This document shows positions 1-6,643 of a DNA stretch of 26,651 nucleotides, in pieces. The stretch is from Synergistaceae bacterium (GTDB lineage Bacteria; Synergistota; Synergistia; Synergistales; Aminobacteriaceae), in the NCBI GenBank assembly GCA_017455085.1, contig JAFTBT010000008.1, positions 1 to 26,651 of the forward strand, in the 5' to 3' direction. The position numbers were made by a program, and so were the translations under genes. The notes beneath the pieces are model-generated. The model was not told the origin of the DNA and did not search any database. It worked only from the letters and a program-made list of their open reading frames with translations. The first letter of the stretch is position 1; every line of letters starts with the position of its first letter.

Positions 1-1068
1 ATCAAGAAATTTTTCACGAGCTGGGAATTTTTCCTAGTAATCCTTCTTGCGGTAGTGTGTGCGGTGTTCTACTACGTTGACGCGGCCAGAGTAGCAGCAG
101 GGGTATCGCGCCGTCCTGTGTTCTACTTCGCCAACGTAGTCCGGAGCATGAGGCCGTATTTCCTGTACAGCTTTATGACGCTCGGAATGATGCTGATTCT
201 CGCAATGGGAGACATAGATATTTCCGTCGGAGCAATAGGGACTCTAAGTGTCGTAACTCTCGGCGTAACGTATAACAACCTCGCAATTCTCGGCGGCATG
301 TCCGGGCCTGTGGCACTGACTCTTTCACTCTTGGCCTGTCTTCTGGTAGGTGCTGTATGCGGTGCGCTGAACGGGTTTTTGTGTACTCGCTTCAAGGAAT
401 TATTCTCGATGATAATCACTCTTGCGACACAGCTATTCTTTCGTGGCTTCAGCTACCTCATAATCGGAGGGGAGACTTTGACGTTCAGAGACCCTACATT
501 TCGTTCACTGTCCTCACTGAACAAGTTAGTGGACATTGCCGGAGTGAAGGTGCCTATATCGCTGCCGGTGTTTTTGGTGTTTGCAGTAATCTTCTTCGTG
601 TGGCTGCACATGACCGGAAACGGCAGGAAGATTTTCGCAATAGGGACTAACAGATCAGCGACGTACTACTCCGGAGTCCAGACCGACCGCATAAAGTTCT
701 GGTGTTTCGTGATAGCGGGACTGATGAGCGCGGTAACAGGAATATTCTTCGTCGGGAACTCGTCATCAAGCGTGAAAGCGGACATCATGGACGGGTATCA
801 CATGTATGCGATTGCGGCGGCAGTGTTGGGAGGATTCTCGACTGACGGCGGAAAAGGCAGCGTGATCGGAGCAGCGATTTCACTCGTAATATTCGGAGTG
901 GTGAAGTTCGGGCTTGGTACATTGTTCGGGTTTGCGGACAGCGCAGTGAATCTGTCAGTAGGAGTGATTCTGATTCTGAGCGTGTTAGTGCCGAATCTGA
1001 TCGAGGATTTCCGGAACGCAAGGAGAGTAGCAAGACGCAGGGCAGAAACGGCAGCCCAGCATTCATAG
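1..1068 (+). CDS. Sugar ABC transporter permease, RbsC/RhaP-Q type (5' partial)
   Basis: Inner-membrane permease of a ribose-class (BPD_transp_2) importer; the closest functional context is rhamnose or autoinducer-2 uptake. The frame is open from the first base of the window (begins IKKFFTSWEFFLVILL), so the true start lies upstream and the GTG at 55 would remove the first membrane segment. The family signature GDIDISVGAI is present near residue 65, followed by repeated hydrophobic segments and the C-terminal GGFSTDGGKGSVIGA loop typical of this family. The basic tail ends at a TAG at 1066. The binding-protein gene lies downstream on the same strand after a repeat array; the ATPase and any second permease would be upstream of the window. 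Family assignment is firm; the sugar is inferred from the neighbouring binding protein and mutarotase. Confidence 0.9.
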   Translation: MKKFFTSWEFFLVILLAVVCAVFYYVDAARVAAGVSRRPVFYFANVVRSMRPYFLYSFMTLGMMLILAMGDIDISVGAIGTLSVVTLGVTYNNLAILGGMSGPVALTLSLLACLLVGAVCGALNGFLCTRFKELFSMIITLATQLFFRGFSYLIIGGETLTFRDPTFRSLSSLNKLVDIAGVKVPISLPVFLVFAVIFFVWLHMTGNGRKIFAIGTNRSATYYSGVQTDRIKFWCFVIAGLMSAVTGIFFVGNSSSSVKADIMDGYHMYAIAAAVLGGFSTDGGKGSVIGAAISLVIFGVVKFGLGTLFGFADSAVNLSVGVILILSVLVPNLIEDFRNARRVARRRAETAAQHS

Positions 1069-1070
1069 GC

Positions 1071-1450
1071 TGAGGCTTCGGGCAGAAACAGCAGGCTTTT
1101 TGTGAACTGCACAGAGTTTTGCAGGCAGTGAGGCCTTCAGGTCAAAACAGCAGAGCGTGTGTGAACATCACCGGGTTTTGCAGAGAATGAGGCTTGCAGG
1201 CAGAAACAGCAGAGTTTGTGTGAACATTACCGAGTTTTGCAGGCAATGAGGCCTTCAGGCAAAAACAGCAGGCTTTGTGTGAACATCACCGAGTTTTGCA
1301 GGCAGTGAGGCTTCATGCAGAAACAGCAGAGCGTGTGTGAACATCACCGGGTTTTGCAGAGAATGAGGCTTGCAGGCAGAAACAGCAGAGTTTGTGTGAA
1401 CAACACCGGGCTTTGCAGGCAGTTAGACTTTTGGGCAGAAATGGCAGCAA
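1071..1450. repeat. Tandem array of six 58-59 bp units plus a partial seventh
   Basis: Units start at 1071, 1129, 1188, 1247, 1306 and 1364, each opening with TGAGGC; a decayed seventh copy runs from 1423. Within each unit the recognisable blocks are GAGGCTT, CAGAAACAGCAG, GTGTGAACATCACC and GTTTTGCAGGCA. Units 1 and 4 share AACAGCAGGCTTT, units 2 and 5 share AGAGCGTGTGTG, and units 3 and 6 share AGAGTTTGTGTG. The array is therefore an ABC-ABC higher-order duplication of about 176 bp. No spacers differ between otherwise identical repeats, so it is not a CRISPR array. It begins two bases after the permease stop codon. The end of the permease gene itself contains GGCAGAAACGGCAG, suggesting that the array may have grown from, or into, the coding end. 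Confidence 0.95.
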
Positions 1451-1477
1451 AAACGCTGTCATATTAAGCTAAAAACA

Positions 1478-1497
1478 TCCCGCCCTTACGGTCGGGA
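1478..1497. other. Short hairpin between the repeat array and the binding-protein gene
   Basis: The arms TCCCGcCC and GGtCGGGA close on a TTAC loop with one internal mismatch. No T-run follows, so it is a poor intrinsic terminator. It may be an RNA-processing or stabilising stem-loop that changes the ratio of permease to binding-protein transcript. Confidence 0.4.
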
Positions 1498-1498
1498 A

Positions 1499-1547
1499 CA
1501 GTCTGACACTTCCGCCCCACCCGCCCGCCCGCGTAAGTGCCAGACTG
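1499..1547. other. Long inverted repeat with C-rich loop, G-quadruplex motif on minus strand
   Basis: The left arm CAGTCTGACACTT (1499-1511) pairs with AAGTGCCAGACTG (1535-1547) with one G-T type mismatch, giving a 13-bp stem. The 23-nt loop contains CCCC-A-CCC-G-CCC-G-CCC at 1515-1530, so the minus strand has four G-runs separated by single bases. The element sits 13 nt before the ribosome site of the binding-protein gene, where it could act on transcription or translation of that gene. No known riboswitch class is recognised. Confidence 0.6.
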
Positions 1548-1573
1548 TACAAAACATATCAGGAGGTATATTC

Positions 1574-2587
1574 ATGAAGAAACTTTTAGCAGCAGTATTA
1601 GTGTTATCGTTCGTCCTCACCGGCGCAGCTCTTGCCGCAGACAAGCCCGCAAAAGGCATCACCATCGGCGTGGTCTACAAACAGTCCGGCAACCCCTACT
1701 TCCAGGCCGGAGTCGCAGGTTTCCAGAAAGCCGCTGACGAACTCGGATTCACCTTCATGCACGACGGCCCGGATGACGGCTCTTCTGACGGCCAGATCCG
1801 CATCATCGAGAACTACATCGCCCAAGGCGTGGATGTCCTCTGTGTCTCCGCAAACGACCCCGCATCTCTGGTTGATGTCTGCAACGAAGCACGCGAGGCC
1901 GGAATCAAAGTCGTAACTTGGGACGCTCCAGTCGATCCCGAAGGCAGAGACTTAGACGTTGAACCCGCAAGCGCAAAGGTTATCGCTCTCACTCAGCTCG
2001 ACTCTATGGTCAAATCCATCGGCGGAAAAGGCCAGATAGCTATCCTCTCAGCTATGGCAACTGCTCCTAACCAGAATTTATGGATTTCGTTCATGACCGA
2101 AGCACTCAAGAGCGGACAAGAAAAGTACAAGGATATCGAGTTTGTCGGCGTAGTCTATGGCGATGACGAGTACACAAAGTCCTTCAACGAAACTCAGGCT
2201 CTCCTCGAAAAGTATCCTGACCTGAAGGGTATTATCGTCCCGACAACTGTCGGAGCTCCTGCGGTGAGCAAATGCATCATGGACGCGAAGAGAAACGTCA
2301 AAGTTACAGGCCTCACTCTTGCGTCTGACATGAAGGAGTTCATCAACAAGGGCATAGCTGACGAAACGTTCCTGTGGAATCCCACTGAGCTGGGCTATGC
2401 GGCATCGTATGCGGCTGTGGCTTTCGTGAAGGGAGAACTCACCGGCAAAGAGGGCGAGACCTTCAACGCTGGCAGTGTAGGGACTCTTACGGTCGAGAAG
2501 GCCGCTGACGGTGGGACTATCAGCTTCCTCAACAAGTTGAACGTCTTCAACAACGAGACTGTTGACGCGTGGATCAATATTCTGTAG
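1574..2587 (+). CDS. Rhamnose/autoinducer-2-type sugar ABC transporter substrate-binding protein
   Basis: Periplasmic binding protein of the ribose/LsrB/RhaS class (Peripla_BP_4), 337 aa, the usual length. It has a Sec signal peptide (MKK, hydrophobic core, cleavage after ALA near residue 22) and no lipobox. Mature protein starts with GITIGVVYKQSGNPYFQ, the ligand-contacting first strand and loop. Other family landmarks are CVSANDPASL (about 95-104), VTWDAP (about 116-121), VVYGDDEYTKS and KGIIVPTTVG. The pattern YGDDxxxKS...LLxKYPDLKGII is that seen in rhamnose and AI-2 binding proteins. AGGAGG at 1561-1566 gives an ideal ribosome site for ATG 1574. The 505-bp gap from the permease gene is long for a transport operon, so separate expression is plausible. 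A strong terminator follows. Substrate is inferred, not proven. Confidence 0.88.
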   Translation: MKKLLAAVLVLSFVLTGAALAADKPAKGITIGVVYKQSGNPYFQAGVAGFQKAADELGFTFMHDGPDDGSSDGQIRIIENYIAQGVDVLCVSANDPASLVDVCNEAREAGIKVVTWDAPVDPEGRDLDVEPASAKVIALTQLDSMVKSIGGKGQIAILSAMATAPNQNLWISFMTEALKSGQEKYKDIEFVGVVYGDDEYTKSFNETQALLEKYPDLKGIIVPTTVGAPAVSKCIMDAKRNVKVTGLTLASDMKEFINKGIADETFLWNPTELGYAASYAAVAFVKGELTGKEGETFNAGSVGTLTVEKAADGGTISFLNKLNVFNNETVDAWINIL

Positions 2588-2655
2588 CAATCACTGGACA
2601 TTACGGCCTGGCGGATTTTTCGCCGGGTCAATTTTGACCCAGCAAGCAAAAATAA

Positions 2656-2684
2656 ACCCCGTGAGTCATTGACGGGGTCTTTTC
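2656..2684. terminator. Bidirectional intrinsic terminator
   Basis: ACCCCGT (2656-2662) pairs perfectly with ACGGGGT (2672-2678). On the plus strand the stem is followed by CTTTTC, and on the minus strand by TTTATTTTTGC. It can end both the binding-protein transcript and the minus-strand small-gene cluster. A second palindrome, GGGTCAA/TTGACCC (2625-2640), lies just before it. Confidence 0.85.
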
Positions 2685-2732
2685 GTGTCAGAGTACAGGA
2701 TGGTAATTAGCCATATACAACCGTATACTTTG

Positions 2733-2873
2733 TTACAGTTGCACATATACTACAACTGCAAATATTGCTATCATGAATGCAAAAAAATTTGCAAAACCGA
2801 ACCAAGACATGTCGATATTGTCGATAATAAGGCCAAACAGGCCAAACAGAGCTTCAAGAAGTATATCTATCAT
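2733..2873 (-). CDS. 46-aa hydrophobic small membrane protein
   Basis: This short frame is ATG at 2873 to TAA at 2733. The product starts MIDILLEALFGLFGLIID and ends in a second hydrophobic stretch (AFMIAIFAVVVYVQL), so it probably crosses the membrane once or twice. It follows the stop codon of the upstream minus-strand gene by only 6 nt (TAA ATC ATC ATG) and lacks a good Shine-Dalgarno sequence, so translation by coupling is likely. The terminator at 2656-2684 lies 48 nt downstream. No family is recognised. Position and composition argue that it is the fourth gene of the small-protein cluster; chance cannot be excluded at this length. Confidence 0.6.
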   Translation of the reverse strand: MIDILLEALFGLFGLIIDNIDMSWFGFANFFAFMIAIFAVVVYVQL

Positions 2874-2879
2874 GATGAT

Positions 2880-3092
2880 TTACTGCTTAGAGTCTGAGCT
2901 GTTCCTGTCTATCACATCTCCGACCTTATTGCCCGTCAATGCACCAATTATTCCGCCGATTATGGCACATGGGATAAATCCTGCAACAGCTCCTAATGGT
3001 CCGGCCGCAATCCCTAATCCAGTTCCCAATTTTGCCCCTGCAAGCGTACCGGCTATAAGGCCGCTGATCGTTCCAGTACCTTCTGCTTTCAT
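2880..3092 (-). CDS. Glycine-zipper small membrane protein, paralogue A (70 aa)
   Basis: Product begins MKAEGTGTISGLIAG and is dominated by Gly/Ala/Ile with repeated GxxxG spacing. Two hydrophobic stretches (about 8-30 and 33-55) are followed by a polar tail GNKVGDVIDRNSSDSKQ. This resembles glycine-zipper two-helix hairpins. The start ATG overlaps the stop of the upstream paralogue (ATGA), and AAGGAGG sits 7 nt before it. The first 9 residues are identical to those of the neighbouring gene and the tails align (GNKVG-VID), so the two arose by tandem duplication. Function unknown; pore- or membrane-active peptide and structural membrane protein are both possible. Confidence 0.75.
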   Translation of the reverse strand: MKAEGTGTISGLIAGTLAGAKLGTGLGIAAGPLGAVAGFIPCAIIGGIIGALTGNKVGDVIDRNSSDSKQ

Positions 3093-3307
3093 TGTTGAGC
3101 CTCCTTGTCTTCGCTGCTGTCGTCAATAACACGTCCGACCTTGTTACCAGACAACGCACCGATTACTCCGCCGATAACTGCACCCGGTATCGTTCCGGCC
3201 ATCGACAGCGCAGGCCCTCCAACAATACCAATCCCAGCACCGAATTTTGCACCTGCCAGCGCACCAGCTATCAGGCCTCCGATTGTTCCAGTACCTTCTG
3301 CTTTCAT
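3089..3307 (-). CDS. Glycine-zipper small membrane protein, paralogue B (72 aa)
   Basis: Product begins MKAEGTGTIGGLIAGALAGAKFGAG and ends GNKVGRVIDDSSEDKEAQQ. It aligns end to end with the gene downstream. The start is taken as ATG 3307 rather than an in-frame TTG at 3310, because GGAGG at 3316-3320 lies 8 nt upstream. The ATG shares one base with the stop of the gene before it (TGATG), and its own stop overlaps the next start, so three genes are translationally coupled. There is no double-glycine leader of the usual bacteriocin type and no signal peptidase site. Cellular role unknown. Confidence 0.75.
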   Translation of the reverse strand: MKAEGTGTIGGLIAGALAGAKFGAGIGIVGGPALSMAGTIPGAVIGGVIGALSGNKVGRVIDDSSEDKEAQQ

Positions 3308-3555
3308 CAATTAAACCTCCTTATTTGCCTGACGTTATACTTCTTATCAAGCAATAATCCAACAATAAGTCCTATGCCACCACCTACGATTATACAAGCG
3401 AGATGAGTAGCTAGTGCTGTTCCGCCGGTCAAGTTCATGTATGAAACACACAGCCCTCCAACATGATCCCCGCACCAATAACCACCTACCCCAAATGCAG
3501 AGGTGCCCGCCAACTGTAAAACCGGCTTTTTACTTTCCGTTTTCGCTTCTCCCAT
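3307..3555 (-). CDS. Small two-segment membrane protein, first gene of the cluster (82 aa)
   Basis: Lysine-rich N-terminus (MGEAKTESKK), then Gly-rich hydrophobic stretches around residues 13-34 and 42-68 (GGTALATHLACIIVGGGIG..), and a basic tail (DKKYNVRQIRRFN). This gives a K-rich/hairpin/R-rich layout with both ends probably cytoplasmic. GGAGG lies 9 nt before ATG 3555. It is the promoter-proximal gene of a four-gene set running to 2733. It carries three cysteines (YWCG, GGLC, HLAC), unlike paralogue B. No family recognised. Confidence 0.65.
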   Translation of the reverse strand: MGEAKTESKKPVLQLAGTSAFGVGGYWCGDHVGGLCVSYMNLTGGTALATHLACIIVGGGIGLIVGLLLDKKYNVRQIRRFN

Positions 3556-3590
3556 ACAGAAAACACCTCCAGAAAAGTATGCATAAAATA

Positions 3591-3619
3591 CTAACAGGGG
3601 GGTGGGGCTCTTCTGTCAA
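3591..3619 (-). promoter_or_regulatory. Possible promoter of the small-protein cluster
   Basis: On the minus strand TTGACA at 3619-3614 is a perfect -35 box. At 17-bp spacing the -10 is only TGTTAG; TAGTAT occurs at 20 bp. The spacer contains a C-run (CCCCACCCCCC). The position, about 35 bp before the first gene of the cluster, is right, but the -10 is weak. Confidence 0.35.
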
Positions 3620-3632
3620 TAAATTTGTCTAA

Positions 3633-4211
3633 GTGTTTATGCAGTCGTTTTTCTCGCAACTGTGTACTAGAATCTCTCACATCATATCCCTACATGGAGG
3701 CTCAACACTCATTAATCGCTCTGAAGTTCTGCGAAAATTTTGTGTCTATATGTCCCTGTCGCTGGCTCTGATGGTCTTTACGGCATATGTCATGGCTGAA
3801 TACGGCTTTGATGTCCTCGCTGAGATATTCGGAGGCTCTGCGTTAGGTGTCTGGCTGGTCATCATAGCTGCTGGAGGTATATCTGCGTTCCTCATCCGCA
3901 AAAGAATCTGGATCATGAATTTCGCACACGTAATCTGCCTTCTTGTGCTGTATGCGATAAATACAGGCATAATGTTTTCGGTGTTCTTTCTGGGGGATTC
4001 TGCCATAGGGGTAATCATAGTTTCAGTGATATTCATTCTTGCGGCTATGCATTACTCGCACTGTGCGATGTCCTCAAAGAATGCATCAAGTGCTGCGGTG
4101 TGTTGGGCGTTGTCGGTATATTTGGGTGTACTCATGGTGATATCGCTATGGGTCATAATCTGGGGAACATGGGACACTACAAAAAGGCGTTACTCCAGAA
4201 ATCGCAAATAA
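3633..4211 (+). CDS. Multi-spanning membrane protein, possibly divergent Bax-inhibitor-1-like
   Basis: Up to 192 aa with five or more hydrophobic segments from residue 40 on, including YAINTGIMFSVFFLGDSAIGVIIVS and AAVCWALSVYLGVLMVIS. The layout of a YAxxTG motif, an FFxG loop and a helix rich in small residues recalls the BI-1/YccA family, but the protein is shorter than the usual 220-240 aa and the match is loose. The start is unclear: GTG 3633 and ATG 3639 have no ribosome site; ATG 3750 begins just before the first helix; GGAGG at 3696-3700 instead points to an in-frame ATT at 3711. The bases GGAGGCTCAACA there are identical to those before the gene starting at 3092. It is divergent from the small-protein cluster and could be a partner or protective membrane protein for it; that is inference. 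Confidence 0.55.
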   Translation: MFMQSFFSQLCTRISHIISLHGGSTLINRSEVLRKFCVYMSLSLALMVFTAYVMAEYGFDVLAEIFGGSALGVWLVIIAAGGISAFLIRKRIWIMNFAHVICLLVLYAINTGIMFSVFFLGDSAIGVIIVSVIFILAAMHYSHCAMSSKNASSAAVCWALSVYLGVLMVISLWVIIWGTWDTTKRRYSRNRK

Positions 4212-4227
4212 CACTGTCAACAAACAC

Positions 4228-4256
4228 TTGCAAATATATATATTCAGCAATATTCT
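4228..4256 (+). promoter_or_regulatory. Promoter of rhaM
   Basis: TTGCAA (4228-4233), a 17-bp AT-rich spacer, then TATTCT (4251-4256). This is a good sigma-70 layout ending 24 bp before the rhaM start codon, and shows that rhaM has its own promoter. Confidence 0.6.
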
Positions 4257-4280
4257 TCATCAAGAAAGGAAGTAATAATC

Positions 4281-4601
4281 ATGCTCGAACGTTACGCTTG
4301 GAAAGCTACTATCAAACCCGGTATGCTTGAGGAATACAAACGCAGGCACGACAACATCTGGCCAGAAATGAAGCAGCTACTCAAGTCCGCTGGCATCCGA
4401 AACTACTCCATCTGGAACACCGGCCTCGAACTTTTCGGCTACTATGAGTGCGAACATGGCATCGACTTCGCCGCTAAAACTCAGGCTCAAAGTGAAATCG
4501 TCGACCGCTGGAACGAATACATGAAGGACGTTATGACTATGGAGCTTGACCCTGATACCGGTGCTCAGCCAAAATTAACACAAGTGTTCTTCCTAGAATA
4601 A
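4281..4601 (+). CDS. rhaM: L-rhamnose mutarotase
   Basis: Interconverts alpha and beta anomers of L-rhamnose in the cytoplasm, feeding the isomerase/kinase/aldolase route. 106 aa, the normal family length. Family marks are EEYKRRHDNIWPEM with Tyr19 and His23 at the catalytic positions, GIRNYSIWN (the strand after it), a DRWNEYMKDVM helix with the conserved Trp, and a C-terminal QVFFLE matching the usual EVFYL ending. AAGGAAG lies 9-10 nt before ATG 4281. No other rhamnose catabolism gene lies in the window, so this gene and the transporter upstream appear to be the edge of a rhamnose locus that has been split by the 2.7-4.2 kb block. Confidence 0.93.
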   Translation: MLERYAWKATIKPGMLEEYKRRHDNIWPEMKQLLKSAGIRNYSIWNTGLELFGYYECEHGIDFAAKTQAQSEIVDRWNEYMKDVMTMELDPDTGAQPKLTQVFFLE

Positions 4602-4626
4602 CCCACACACTACCATCACAATAATT

Positions 4627-4667
4627 CCCCCCTCAAGCACTCAAAAGCCTGTAGGGGGGTGGATTTT
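4627..4667. terminator. Terminator between rhaM and the convergent PIN-kinase gene
   Basis: CCCCCC (4627-4632) pairs with GGGGGG (4654-4659) across a 21-nt loop, followed on the plus strand by TGGATTTTTC. It lies between two converging genes. The minus-strand side has only AATTAT after the stem, so it works best for rhaM. Confidence 0.65.
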
Positions 4668-4675
4668 TCTCTGCG

Positions 4676-6643
4676 CTACTGTCTGCTACTTCGCCTATAG
4701 CCTGCTGTTCGTCTGCTGCCTCCTCCTGCTTCCGGACGCTTATCCAGTGCCTTGCGCGTCTCCTTCGGAAATATCTCCTCACTGTCCGGGTCGGTCTTTA
4801 TCATCTTCGGCAAACACGCATAGTAATAACTCATGTCCTTTATCCACTGCTCTACAGGGTATCTGGTCTGCTCCGTGTTGTGATTACCTTTCTCGTGGAA
4901 CGTCTGCAAAAAAGTATCCTTCAACTGCCGCACCAAGTGACTCCAGATTTTTCTTGCCTCATGCGCGGGAGCTTTGTAGTTCTTTATAGCCTTGAACTCC
5001 CCAACTGTGTACGGAAATTTACACGCACGTATCTCTTCCTCTGGCAAATCTCGCTCAAAACTCGCATACGGAGGCAATCCCTGCATCATCAGCATAAACA
5101 CTAACACTGCCACAGCAAAATTCTCGTTGCCCCTCGTCCGCAAAAATGCACTGAAGTCATGACCCTGAAGCTCCGGCGCAGTCGCATACACATTCCCATC
5201 AGGACACGGAAACTCTCCATACTGCCACGCATCCGCATTCACAAAGTATATTTCTTCAGTGGACATGAACATTATATTCTCAGGCACAAGATTTCCCATC
5301 AATACACCGTTGTCGTGGAGGTACTTTATCATGTCGAGAATATTCATCGTCAGGAGTACCATATCGGTCTTTTTCCAGTCAGGGAATCTCCGTGCAAATT
5401 CCAGTGGCGTACAGAAAAGTTCCTCTATGCTCCCGCCGTCTGCCTTGGGCATCAAGCACCCACAAAACTCTCCGCGCTCATTCATCAGGATTTCTACAGG
5501 GAAACATATACCCTTGCACTTCAGGCCAAGACCAACTATATGCCGCAATTTCTCCAGCTGCCTCACCGTGCAGAACTCGGGCAGGTATATCTTCGCGACA
5601 TATTCGCCAGTTTGTCCACCCGATTCTGTCTCGTAGACTATGCTCTTGGGTCCATGCGCCACTATCCCAGTCAATACATACTCTTGGCCGGTGGGGGTCT
5701 TCACTTTGCAGGATACCTCAGGAATTTGCGTCAGGGTCGTTTTCTCCTCAGGAATTGAAGTTACTCGAACAGGTATATCGTTTCTTGCAGGAATATAGCC
5801 GCTCGATGCTGTACTGGCCTCCATCACGCAATCAGACATCTCTATGTCTCCGAAGTTCGTGTCTACGCTGTTCAGGTAGCCCGATATCCTAACTCCCTGC
5901 CCACGCTCCAGTGTCGTATTTTCCTGCAATGTGCCTTCAGGAAATCGGCAGATTATTCGTCCACGAAAGCCCTCATCATCAGATAATAGCTCCGTGATTA
6001 ACGCTCTGCCTTCCCTGTGTGTGCGCACTACCTTGCCAGAAAATGCCATGCACTGATTCTTGTAGACTCTTCCGCTCGCCTCCCTGTTGTTCCGGAACTG
6101 CTGTAATAACTGTGAGGCAGGGATCTCTAAAACGTTGCTGGTCATTGAAGTATTGCTCCGTTCTGTCTGTGAATAGCTGTGGCTGAAGTCCGAGAGTGTT
6201 CCGTCATCTTCGAGCCGCTTCACTGAAATATGCAGGCCGTTTACTGATTTGCTGTTTCTGGTGCTGAGCAGGTCTGAGGCTAATTTCCTGTCCTGAGTGA
6301 TTATGATTACGTTGTTGCTTAGCCCGTACCTGAACACCGCTCCTAGAAATATATTGTCCGCAAAGTTCCGGCTGGTTTTGTCGTCGTCGAGGCCTATCGT
6401 CAGGACACCTTTGGCTTCGTAGTCGAACACTAGGTTGAAGATTTTCTGCGCGTTTGAGCTGATTTCGGGGTCTTTGTCGCGGATTTTCTTCCTGAGTTCA
6501 TCAATGACTGCCCATAGCACTATGACTTTCCCGTCTGAGGCTCGAAGGCTCTTCAGGAATATTTCGGCGGCAGGCAGTTCCAGCAGCGAACATGTATCTA
6601 TGAATGTTAAGGGTTCTCGTTTGGTAAATATATTATTCTGCAT
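4676..6643 (-). CDS. PIN domain - OB-like - protein-kinase-like fusion protein (655 aa)
   Basis: Three modules are readable. Residues 1-145 form a PIN nuclease fold with acidic residues Asp16 (FIDTCSLLE), Glu49 (VIDEL), Asp96 (FADNIF) and Asp118 (TQDRKLASD), the set that binds metal in PIN RNases. Residues about 197-275 (FSGKVVRTHREGRALITELL...GVRISGYL) look like an OB-type beta-barrel. Residues about 320-580 resemble the protein kinases found with TerY-type and PP2C genes: VAKIYLP with Lys351, NGVLMGNLVPENI (446-457), VNADAWQ (468-474), and TAPELQG (488-494). The catalytic-loop Asp expected in GDL-PEN is Asn451, while Lys351, Asn456 and Asp471 remain, so phosphotransfer is doubtful. The tail is basic. 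ATG 6643 has no Shine-Dalgarno sequence. Stand-alone gene, no membrane segments. The fusion is read from sequence; a role in stress or phage defence is speculation. Confidence 0.8.
   Translation of the reverse strand: MQNNIFTKREPLTFIDTCSLLELPAAEIFLKSLRASDGKVIVLWAVIDELRKKIRDKDPEISSNAQKIFNLVFDYEAKGVLTIGLDDDKTSRNFADNIFLGAVFRYGLSNNVIIITQDRKLASDLLSTRNSKSVNGLHISVKRLEDDGTLSDFSHSYSQTERSNTSMTSNVLEIPASQLLQQFRNNREASGRVYKNQCMAFSGKVVRTHREGRALITELLSDDEGFRGRIICRFPEGTLQENTTLERGQGVRISGYLNSVDTNFGDIEMSDCVMEASTASSGYIPARNDIPVRVTSIPEEKTTLTQIPEVSCKVKTPTGQEYVLTGIVAHGPKSIVYETESGGQTGEYVAKIYLPEFCTVRQLEKLRHIVGLGLKCKGICFPVEILMNERGEFCGCLMPKADGGSIEELFCTPLEFARRFPDWKKTDMVLLTMNILDMIKYLHDNGVLMGNLVPENIMFMSTEEIYFVNADAWQYGEFPCPDGNVYATAPELQGHDFSAFLRTRGNENFAVAVLVFMLMMQGLPPYASFERDLPEEEIRACKFPYTVGEFKAIKNYKAPAHEARKIWSHLVRQLKDTFLQTFHEKGNHNTEQTRYPVEQWIKDMSYYYACLPKMIKTDPDSEEIFPKETRKALDKRPEAGGGSRRTAGYRRSSRQ

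Noticed and set aside
1071..1450. CRISPR array
   Set aside because: The whole 58-59 bp unit repeats with scattered changes; there are no unique spacers between fixed repeats and no cas genes.
2685..2897. Plus-strand 70-codon frame with several cysteines
   Set aside because: It starts within the T-run of the terminator and is antisense to the better supported 46-aa frame of the small-protein cluster.
5159..5758. 199-codon plus-strand frame opposite the PIN-kinase gene
   Set aside because: Composition matches the antisense of a coding region, with no family similarity; the minus-strand gene shows clear domains.
4676..6643. Toxin-antitoxin pair
   Set aside because: No small antitoxin-like frame lies next to the gene on either side; only the 21-codon leader-like frame is present.
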